Part shown: one piece after another, positions 1-4,285 of the stretch
Layout: every line of letters starts with the position of its first letter
Numbering within the stretch: position 1 is the stretch's first letter
Assembly (NCBI GenBank): GCA_012271125.1
Contig: JAAXHB010000341.1
Coordinates: forward strand, 1-7,827
Source: Actinomycetota bacterium
GTDB taxonomy: Bacteria > Actinomycetota > Acidimicrobiia > Acidimicrobiales > Aldehydirespiratoraceae
Direction: 5' to 3'
DNA length: 7,827 nucleotides
The notes under the pieces: model-generated
The model's database searches: none
Seen by the model: the letters and a program-made list of their open reading frames with translations, nothing else
Told to the model about the DNA's origin: nothing
Program-made: the position numbers and the translations under genes

Positions 1-338
1 GAGATCAGATCGAATTCGAATTCGATCAACAGAGAGGCATCGGCGGGTAGCTCAAGCGGAGCGCGCTTTGTGCCCACCGTCAGAGTTGAGATGCTCTTCG
101 TCGCGACGAATCGATCTCTAGAAAAAAACGGGGGAGGGGTTTCGATTCCAAGGTCGAGACTTTCGGTGATCTCGTCCGCAGCAGCTGCCGCGCCGGCGAC
201 GGCTTCGAGGTACTTCTTTGCAAGGCTCTCGGCGACGTCCGAGCGCGAGAGCCCTAGCAATTGATGCATGGCTTGCATTTTGGCGAGGGACGCTCCGCCC
301 TCGCAGATGATTTGTTTCGCACAAGGTAGTCCCGACAT
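1..338 (-). CDS. Hypothetical phage protein, C-terminus off the window
   Basis: This reading frame starts at an ATG (338..336) and stays open to the left edge, giving 112 complete codons. It begins MSGLPCAKQIICEGG. The start is well supported: GGAGG lies 5 bases upstream and the ATG directly follows the TAG of the preceding gene, so the two are probably co-translated. Residues about 15-58 look helical and include an Ala-rich run (AVAGAAAAADEI). A Pro/Phe-rich turn (PPPFF) follows, then a likely beta-rich part ending at the edge in LLIEFEFDLI. I see no signal peptide and no clear membrane span. I do not recognise the family. The last visible codons lie on a 20-bp perfect palindrome. Confidence 0.75.
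   Translation of the reverse strand, partial: MSGLPCAKQIICEGGASLAKMQAMHQLLGLSRSDVAESLAKKYLEAVAGAAAAADEITESLDLGIETPPPFFSRDRFVATKSISTLTVGTKRAPLELPADASLLIEFEFDLI
8..27. repeat. 20-bp perfect palindrome
   Basis: GATCGAATTCGAATTCGATC reads the same on both strands. It lies inside the coding sequence of the left-edge gene, where it encodes part of LIEFEFDL. It could be an operator-like site or a chance product of repeated Glu-Phe codons. Confidence 0.5.
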
Positions 339-686
339 CTATTCCTCCGGTTCGGCAAGGCGTTCGACTTTGATGATACGTAGCTCGTTGGTCTCTATGA
401 GCTGCCAAAGCTTCGTCAGCTCCTGGTCGATCCTACCTCGTTCCCCGTCGCTCCGGTCATCAATTCGCTTCAATTCAACGTCAAGTCTCACCTCGAGAGC
501 GAGCAAGCGCGCGCCGTCAGCTTTTGACGATAGAGCTTCCGAGTATTGACCCAGAATGAAGGCGACCGCCACGACGCCGGCGATGGTGGCGAGCAGCTGC
601 AACGCCGACAAGATCAGCGACAGATAGAGGGCGAAGGCAGGGAACGGCTTCGCCTCAGCCCGTTCGATTTTCTCCAAAATGTTCAC
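339..686 (-). CDS. Small membrane protein with long coiled coil
   Basis: The product is 115 residues if started at GTG (686..684). A TTG three codons later (677..675) is a plausible alternative with better spacing from a GGAG. I rejected an upstream ATG at 743 because it would bury the start deep in the preceding gene. The N-terminus is charged. Residues about 17-46 form one long hydrophobic span, perhaps a tight hairpin. Residues about 57-110 are charged and regularly spaced (ALEVRLDVELKRID, ELTKLWQLIETNEL), as in a coiled coil. The gene overlaps the similar small membrane gene upstream by about 32 bases, and the next gene starts directly after its TAG. The architecture fits phage holin-accessory, inner-membrane spanin or tail-adaptor proteins, but no family-specific motif is visible. 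Confidence 0.72.
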   Translation of the reverse strand: MNILEKIERAEAKPFPAFALYLSLILSALQLLATIAGVVAVAFILGQYSEALSSKADGARLLALEVRLDVELKRIDDRSDGERGRIDQELTKLWQLIETNELRIIKVERLAEPEE

Positions 687-873
687 TCTCCAAGCGGTCG
701 ACGCGCTCTTTGACGTCCTCGAGCAGCTCGCGGAGATGGTCATCTGTTGCCTGACCGAGCTTCACCGCTGTCGAAATTTTCCAAAAGAATCCGAGCAGGG
801 CGACTCCCTGAGCAAGAGAGAAGGTGACCAAGATTTGGACCAGCGGGTGAGAGAGTGACTCTGAGAACGTCAT
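655..873 (-). CDS. Small membrane protein with short coiled coil
   Basis: This 72-residue protein starts at ATG (873..871), three bases after the stop of the preceding gene. Its ribosome binding site is weak, so translation is probably coupled. Residues about 11-31 form one hydrophobic segment (LVQILVTFSLAQGVALLGFF). Residues about 43-65 are a charged heptad-like helix (DDHLRELLEDVKERVDRLES). The C-terminus overlaps the next gene, which has the same membrane plus coiled-coil layout but is longer. The pair may form a membrane complex, for example a holin with its partner, but this is inferred from layout only. No catalytic motif is seen. Confidence 0.72.
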   Translation of the reverse strand: MTFSESLSHPLVQILVTFSLAQGVALLGFFWKISTAVKLGQATDDHLRELLEDVKERVDRLESEHFGENRTG

Positions 874-876
874 ATT

Positions 877-1575
877 TCAGCTTCGCGTGGCCATAATTTC
901 CCGGTAGGTCTTCCACCTGCCGTCGGTCTCATCGTTGCGCATGAGCGAAAAGAGGAGCCCCAGGCGTGATGATTTGACGCTCCATCTGAAGCCGTCGGCG
1001 CCGTCTGGTGATCTCGAGAATCTTACACCGCTCCAAGCTGGCAAAATCTGGTGCTTCATCTGCCACGCATCGCCCGCCAGGATTTGAGCTGCGATGCCTT
1101 CTTCCGCCGTCGCGTATCGATTATCTGAAGTTTCGCGCATTTGTCGGACCGCGACGAATACCGGAAGGCGCCAGGTGTTGACCTCGTCGAAGGGGCCGAA
1201 GCGTGTTCCGGAGGGGCCAATGCGGCGCGCCGGCGGGCGGTCGTCGCGATGTCGCCACAAATCGGCGATCAAACCATTGTTCCAGTCGACGCGGCCATCA
1301 GGGACACCGGAAGGGCCATAGGCGATTTCCCGAATTTGTAATGGCATCTCGCCATCCAGCATCTCGTCGAGGACATCCGCGAACGCCAGGTATTCGTCGA
1401 AGTGATCCGGTTCACCAGCGTCCGTAACTGGATCCGGCGGGAAAGGTGAATGGAGCGTCGAAAAAACAGTCTCGCCGTGCTCCATGATCTCGATGTGCTC
1501 GGCGTCAAATTCGATCAAGTCGCCGGAAATATGAAGATTTGGCACAGTCTGAAAAGTAGCGGTCACGTGAGCCAT
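877..1575 (-). CDS. Hypothetical protein, 232 residues
   Basis: The start is ATG (1575..1573), chosen because AGAGGAG lies about 9 bases upstream. A longer frame to 1680 would begin inside the leader hairpin and encodes low-complexity Arg/Pro sequence. The protein begins MAHVTATFQTVPNLHISGDL, likely beta strands. An acidic part follows (about 57-75, DHFDEYLAFADVLDEMLDGE), then a section with many Trp, Arg and Gly residues. It appears soluble, with no signal peptide or membrane span. Its stop is 3 bases before the small membrane-protein gene, so it is probably the first gene of a four-gene unit running to the left edge. I do not recognise the family. A minor virion or host-interaction protein is possible. 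Confidence 0.78.
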   Translation of the reverse strand: MAHVTATFQTVPNLHISGDLIEFDAEHIEIMEHGETVFSTLHSPFPPDPVTDAGEPDHFDEYLAFADVLDEMLDGEMPLQIREIAYGPSGVPDGRVDWNNGLIADLWRHRDDRPPARRIGPSGTRFGPFDEVNTWRLPVFVAVRQMRETSDNRYATAEEGIAAQILAGDAWQMKHQILPAWSGVRFSRSPDGADGFRWSVKSSRLGLLFSLMRNDETDGRWKTYREIMATRS

Positions 1576-1720
1576 GGGAAATTCTCCTCTTGCGGGGCTC
1601 GAGAGGAACGCCCGTCGACCGAGAGCCCCGCGGCGAGCCCGATCGGCGGGCGGCCTGCTGAGGAGAAGGAACGGCGGCACAGGCCGCGATCAAAATAGCG
1701 ATGATCAGGGAAAAAGTCAA
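1505..1720 (-). CDS. Doubtful small lipoprotein (o-spanin-like candidate)
   Basis: The frame from TTG (1720) encodes MTFSLIIAILIAACAAVPSP, followed by a Pro/Arg/Ser-rich tail, 71 residues in all. The segment LIAAC resembles a lipobox, and a short Pro-rich lipoprotein next to membrane genes recalls outer-membrane spanins (Rz1 type). Evidence against it is considerable. The start is TTG with no visible Shine-Dalgarno sequence, the last 71 bases overlap the next gene, and the tail falls on a GC-rich hairpin. Upstream codons in the same frame also read as plausible protein (GIKLLHADNPDSLNHGSPPP) but no start codon is found there. This could be a broken gene remnant. Treat it as a candidate only. 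Confidence 0.22.
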   Translation of the reverse strand: MTFSLIIAILIAACAAVPSPQQAARRSGSPRGSRSTGVPLEPRKRRISHGSRDRYFSDCAKSSYFRRLDRI

Positions 1721-1852
1721 AGGATTGAGGGAAAAGGGCGGCGGCGGGCTGCCATGGTTGAGCGAGTCGGGGTTGTCGGCATGGAGGAGCTTGATCCCCG
1801 GCCCGCCGCCGTTTGGGCATGGTACTACGTCACGAAGCGCGGGTCAAAAGCG
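1576..1852. other. Gene-poor 277-base stretch
   Basis: Between the stop of the secreted-protein gene and the start of the 232-residue gene, no reading frame has both a convincing start and a convincing product. The stretch holds the weak lipoprotein candidate, a frame starting at 1820 with no ribosome binding site, and the leader hairpin. It is by far the longest gap between genes in an otherwise tightly packed window, which may mean a decayed gene or a regulatory leader. Confidence 0.5.
1592..1631 (-). promoter_or_regulatory. Leader hairpin before the 232-residue gene
   Basis: GCGGGGCTC (1592-1600) and GAGCCCCGC (1623-1631) form a perfect 9-bp stem around a 22-base loop. On the minus-strand transcript the stem ends directly before AAGAGGAG, the ribosome binding site of the next gene. 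No T tract follows, so it is not a standard intrinsic terminator. It may protect or expose the binding site, or it may be incidental in GC-rich sequence. Confidence 0.4.
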
Positions 1853-2821
1853 TCAAAAGACACTGCGAATCGTGGTGCACTCAAGAACGTCGTCATAGGC
1901 GCTCCAGGATTGGGCGAGCGCGCCTCGCGCGTAATGCGGGTTGCTGGTCCAGCCGACCGGACCGCCCGCGTCGACGTACAGCGTGGCGAACGATTGCACA
2001 ACCGGAGCGTCGAGCGGCAACCCTTCGCTTTCATCCGGCACATAGCCAAACACGTCGAGAAAGCGCTCGAGCGTATACGTCGGGATGCTGTGGCGCTCTG
2101 AGCAAAGCAGCGAGCGATAGCCGTTGATCTCGGCGATCGAAAACACCCCGCACCTTTCCGGAATATCCATCAGTCCTTCGTCGGGCTTCAAGCGCTTCAC
2201 GCTGTATCCATGCTCGTCGCTCATCCACTCGAGCAGATCAGCGAAGCTTACGGGTTGCTGATCTTGCGGGGCCGCGAAAACCGTGAGCCAGTTACCGCCC
2301 GAATCTCGAAGAAACATCGGCACCATTCGAGAGCCGTTGTAAGAATGATGCAGGCTAGACGGCACCGAATATGCATATCTTTCGTGGCGTTGCTCGACCG
2401 GGCAAAGAGCCTGTGGGCCGACGCCTGGAGCTTGCTGGTGTGGCTCTTCGTCGATGCAGTGAGGGCCGCCGCCACCACCGCCCGTGGTGGACTGATCAAC
2501 GTCGCATTCTGGCTTGTTGCGCCAGATCTGGGTGACCGAATTGTATTGGGTGACGGATGGACCGGGAGCGGTGGCGGTCGGCCCCCATCGCGCCCGGATT
2601 CGCAAGACGTAGGTGCCTACAATTTGCCCATCCTCATACGCCAGCCATTGCGCCGCTTGTGGATCGGCCGGATCTGCGCCAACAGGAGCGGCACCGAGGA
2701 GATCAATACATGCTGGCGCAAGGCTTGCGCAGCTGGTCACGCCATAACATTCGGCATTTTGAGCCATCAAGCCTGACGCGAATACGAACAGGATAAAACC
2801 GGTGAACACGGATCGAAGCAT
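1853..2821 (-). CDS. Secreted Cys-rich protein, unknown family
   Basis: The start is ATG (2821..2819), with GAGGA about 8 bases upstream. This gives 322 residues. The N-terminus is a classical signal peptide: MLRSV, a hydrophobic core (FTGFILFVFASGL) and a likely signal peptidase I site after LMA (residue 20). The mature part has nine cysteines (25, 31, 38, 106, 122, 140, 224, 240, 315), which suggests disulfide bonds outside the cytoplasm. A six-Gly linker (114-119) separates an N-terminal Cys cluster domain from a larger C-terminal domain of about 200 residues. I see no lysozyme, amidase or peptidase signature. The gene overlaps the end of the preceding zinc-ribbon gene by 55 bases. In a phage operon it could be an envelope-acting, receptor-blocking or lysogenic-conversion protein; the role is unknown. 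Confidence 0.8.
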   Translation of the reverse strand: MLRSVFTGFILFVFASGLMAQNAECYGVTSCASLAPACIDLLGAAPVGADPADPQAAQWLAYEDGQIVGTYVLRIRARWGPTATAPGPSVTQYNSVTQIWRNKPECDVDQSTTGGGGGGPHCIDEEPHQQAPGVGPQALCPVEQRHERYAYSVPSSLHHSYNGSRMVPMFLRDSGGNWLTVFAAPQDQQPVSFADLLEWMSDEHGYSVKRLKPDEGLMDIPERCGVFSIAEINGYRSLLCSERHSIPTYTLERFLDVFGYVPDESEGLPLDAPVVQSFATLYVDAGGPVGWTSNPHYARGALAQSWSAYDDVLECTTIRSVF

Positions 2822-2994
2822 TCTGCGTTCCTCACATATTTTTCGGAGCGCAGCTCGAGCCCGCATTCTGGGCAGATATCCCCGTCCCACACCGGGGCAG
2901 GGCTCCACAGACGCGCGCTCTCGCCCGCTCCGAGGTTGTCGGTCACGACGTATCCGCATGGACACGTCGGCGAAAGGTAGATTTCAGTCGGCAT
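2767..2994 (-). CDS. Small zinc-ribbon-like protein
   Basis: This 75-residue protein starts at ATG (2994..2992), inside the last codons of the preceding membrane-protein gene (11-base overlap). It carries two cysteine pairs, CPCGY at residues 11-15 and CPECG at 41-45, arranged like the two knuckles of a zinc ribbon. Three more cysteines (59, 63, 69) occur near the C-terminus. The sequence between the knuckles (SARLWSPAPVWDGD) is short. Such mini-proteins are common in phage accessory regions and may bind nucleic acid or protein, but the partner here is not known. The last 55 bases overlap the secreted-protein gene in another frame, so the C-terminal Cys-rich tail may owe its composition to that overlap. 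Confidence 0.65.
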   Translation of the reverse strand: MPTEIYLSPTCPCGYVVTDNLGAGESARLWSPAPVWDGDICPECGLELRSEKYVRNAECFDPCSPVLSCSYSRQA

Positions 2995-3214
2995 AGTCGA
3001 GCGGCTCGTGGTCGACCTTTTGCGGGTCATGCCAATGACGTCGGACGAAATCAGCGACGGCCCAGAGGTCGCCAGCGATACGCACGATCTCATCGAAGTA
3101 AACGAACGCGAAATATCCCGCGCACAACAGCAGGGACCAAGGATAATCGATGCCCGCCATGAAGATCACGGCGATGGCATCGATTCGCCGGTTCGTGTGG
3201 TCAGGATTCGTCAT
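2984..3214 (-). CDS. Small membrane protein
   Basis: The product is 76 residues, starting MTNPDHTNRR. Three consecutive in-frame ATG codons occur (3220, 3217, 3214). The last is preferred because a GGGGGG tract lies 6 bases upstream. The start lies inside the previous gene, whose acidic DDDD tail is encoded by the same GATGATGATGA run. Residues about 11-40 are hydrophobic (IDAIAVIFMAGIDYPWSLLL onward) and form one long or two short membrane spans, followed by an amphipathic part and a charged tail (HWHDPQKVDHEPLDYAD). Size and layout are compatible with a holin-like protein, but charged residues near the spans and the lack of an adjacent endolysin leave this open. Confidence 0.68.
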   Translation of the reverse strand: MTNPDHTNRRIDAIAVIFMAGIDYPWSLLLCAGYFAFVYFDEIVRIAGDLWAVADFVRRHWHDPQKVDHEPLDYAD

Positions 3215-3461
3215 CATCATCCCCCCACTCGCCACCAACAGGCAAAGCCGCTCTGACAAAACAATCCTTCGCTTCTAGCAATTTCCGAATTCCCGCGGCA
3301 GCCTCACCCGATCGCGGGCACTCTATCGCCAAATCCCACGCCAAACAATGGAAGCGCGCGCTAGTCGCCCTCACCGGTTCGGGAAGATGCTCAAAAGAGA
3401 AATAGCGGAGCGCTGGGTACCATTGTAACCGTTCATTCACAATTTCTGCCTGTTCTTTCAT
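3201..3461 (-). CDS. Small conserved phage protein, possibly Acb2/Tad1-like hairpin
   Basis: The start is ATG (3461..3459), with GGAG about 10 bases upstream, just after the stop of the preceding gene. It encodes 86 residues. The core reads LRYFSFEHLP (18-27), then a helix ending in AIECP (45-49), then GIRKLLEAKDCFVRAAL (57-73), and an acidic tail GDDDDES. I recognise this pattern (aromatic-x-HLP, helix, short Pro-containing turn, KLLEAKD-xxVRA) as a small protein found in many tailed phages and usually left unannotated. The spacing, with a His-Pro start, a P-x-x-x-E turn and a K-L-x-E-A helix ending in Ala-Ala, parallels the Acb2/Tad1 helical-hairpin proteins that sequester cyclic nucleotides of CBASS and Thoeris defence. 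That link is inference from pattern only. Confidence 0.82.
   Translation of the reverse strand: MKEQAEIVNERLQWYPALRYFSFEHLPEPVRATSARFHCLAWDLAIECPRSGEAAAGIRKLLEAKDCFVRAALPVGGEWGDDDDES
3204..3221. repeat. 18-bp direct repeat, copy 1 (gene junction)
   Basis: GGATTCGTCATCATCATC on the + strand is identical to 3492-3509, with further C-rich similarity beyond it after a 3-base gap. On the minus strand it encodes the DDDDES end of the 86-residue protein and, in another frame, the MMMTNP start of the membrane protein. Confidence 0.75.
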
Positions 3462-3502
3462 TGATCATTCTCCGAGTTGAGGACTTGCATGGGATTCGTC
3501 AT
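3458..3502 (-). CDS. 14-codon micro-ORF at a duplicated gene junction
   Basis: Within the end of the 129-residue gene, a second frame reads MTNPMQVLNSENDQ and stops at TGA, overlapping the ATG of the 86-residue gene (ATGA). Two further in-frame ATGs lie directly upstream (3505, 3508), preceded by GGGGAG. Its first four residues and the surrounding DNA match the start of the membrane-protein gene at 3214. It may be a translational-coupling leader or the stub of a duplicated gene. A chance frame is also possible because the sequence is so short. Confidence 0.3.
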   Translation of the reverse strand: MTNPMQVLNSENDQ

Positions 3503-3854
3503 CATCATCGTCTCCCCAAGGCCGACAAACTACGGCGTTTTCGCAAAGATCGGCAAGCGTGGTCGGCTCCAAAAGCCGTCCTTCGCGATACAGCGCTGGT
3601 GCCTCTTCCGCTTCAGGGTTCCAGCGCATCCCGGCGCCGCCCTGGGTGAACCAGCGAAACGCCGCCGCGTCGCGGTCGTCGCCATGCTCGAACAGGATCT
3701 TGCTGAACGCCTCAACTTCGCTCTCTTCAATCACGAGGTCGCCGGCGTTGACCCCGTTGACGAAAACGGTAATCGCAACGTGTCCGTATCGGCGCTCGAC
3801 CTTGAGCTTGGAGATTGGCGGCCGGGGTAAAAGGTAAACGGTCGACACGCTCAC
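3465..3854 (-). CDS. Hypothetical protein with acidic C-terminal tail
   Basis: The gene starts at GTG (3854..3852), which overlaps the TGA of the preceding gene (GTGA), giving 129 residues. A GTG two codons later (3848) has better spacing from a GAGG and is a real alternative. Residues about 1-60 suggest a beta-alpha domain (KLKVERRYGHVAITVFVNG, then EESEVEAFSKILFEHG). The middle has RWFTQGGAGMRWNPEAEEAP. The C-terminus is strongly acidic, WGDDDDDESHASPQLGE, and closely matches the end of the next protein (WGDDDDES). No signal peptide, membrane span or catalytic motif is seen, and I do not recognise the family. The shared tail comes from an 18-bp DNA repeat and may be a by-product of the downstream start region. 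Confidence 0.75.
   Translation of the reverse strand: MSVSTVYLLPRPPISKLKVERRYGHVAITVFVNGVNAGDLVIEESEVEAFSKILFEHGDDRDAAAFRWFTQGGAGMRWNPEAEEAPALYREGRLLEPTTLADLCENAVVCRPWGDDDDDESHASPQLGE
3492..3509. repeat. 18-bp direct repeat, copy 2 (gene junction)
   Basis: This is an identical copy of 3204-3221, lying 288 bases away. On the minus strand it encodes DDDDES in the 129-residue protein and the start of the MTNPMQVLNSENDQ micro-ORF in a second frame. Confidence 0.75.
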
Positions 3855-4072
3855 GCCTCACGAATAATGCGCAGCTCCCTTACAAGGTCACCAAGCCTGC
3901 ACGTTCTATGAGAGTGGTCACCGTAATTCGGCGGATAATCGTCTGATTCTCCAAAATGCAGCGAGTGATTCAATATCAGGATTTCCTCGATTCGATCGAG
4001 TCTCGCCTCGACCGAAGCGTCGACACCAAGATTTTTCAGATCATCGATGGCTTCTTCCAACGTCTGGCCCAT
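3851..4072 (-). CDS. Small helical protein, unknown
   Basis: The start is ATG (4072..4070), with GGAG 6 bases upstream. An in-frame TTG at 4084 lies on that GGAG and is rejected. The product has 73 residues. The first 35 are helical and charged (LEEAIDDLKNLG, VEARLDRIEEILIL), likely a short coiled coil or helical hairpin. A His/Asp/Tyr/Pro-rich stretch follows (HFGESDDYPPNYGDHSHRTC), then a final helix (LGDLVRELRIIREA). The three His, several Asp and one Cys in the middle could bind metal, but no known motif is present. It is the first gene of the small-gene cluster, after the hairpin downstream of the fibre gene, and ends in a GTGA overlap with the next gene. Confidence 0.72.
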   Translation of the reverse strand: MGQTLEEAIDDLKNLGVDASVEARLDRIEEILILNHSLHFGESDDYPPNYGDHSHRTCRLGDLVRELRIIREA

Positions 4073-4147
4073 AGGTTTCTCCAAATCTCATCGTGGCGAT
4101 GATGTACAGAAGGGTTATTTTTTGCTCTGGTGGTAGGTGACTCGGAT

Positions 4148-4188
4148 ATCACCGGGCGACCTCACTTGCTTTACGGCCGCCCGGTGAT
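4148..4188 (-). terminator. Strong hairpin after the tail-fibre gene, no T tract
   Basis: ATCACCGGGCG (4148-4158) and CGCCCGGTGAT (4178-4188) form a perfect 11-bp stem around a 19-base loop. On the minus strand it begins 10 bases after the second stop (4199) of the fibre reading frame. No T tract follows it directly, so it may act as an RNA-stabilising 3' end or a non-canonical terminator. GGTGA at 4136-4140 can pair with TCACC at 4149-4153, which would compete with part of this stem. Confidence 0.5.
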
Positions 4189-4198
4189 CGCCGGGTCT

Positions 4199-4285
4199 TC
4201 AGTTCACCAGGGCGCTAGCCCAGACGAACGAATCCCCCGACTCGAAACCGTCGGTGAAGATTCTGCCCTCCTGGCATGGCTCCAG
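4199..4285 (-). other. In-frame extension beyond the fibre stop codon (DGFESGD motif)
   Basis: Directly after the TGA of the fibre-like gene, the same frame continues for 28 sense codons to a second TGA (4201..4199). It includes the segment GRIFTDGFESGDSFVW. An IF-x-DGFESGD-x-x-x-W pattern is, from memory, a recurring C-terminal motif of exported proteins in several Gram-negative lineages. By direct count, 23 of the 28 codons end in G or C, as in the coding parts of the window. No start codon precedes it in this frame, although AGGAGG lies inside it. It is either expressed by UGA readthrough (context UGA-CUG), was cut off by a recent nonsense mutation, or is a coincidence. Confidence 0.6.

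Noticed and set aside
118..408. 96-codon minus-strand frame overlapping the left-edge gene
   Set aside because: It is in a different frame from the two genes there that have strong start signals, and its Arg/His/Ser-rich product looks like an off-frame reading.
1563..1820. 85-codon minus-strand frame starting MPKRRRAGDQ
   Set aside because: There is no ribosome binding site, no signal or membrane segment, and a mixed Pro/Arg/Ser composition; it also runs across the leader hairpin and into the next gene.
1574..2101. 175-codon open frame on the + strand
   Set aside because: It is antisense to the secreted-protein gene and its leader, the product is Arg/Ala-rich without domain-like pattern, and all convincing genes run the other way.
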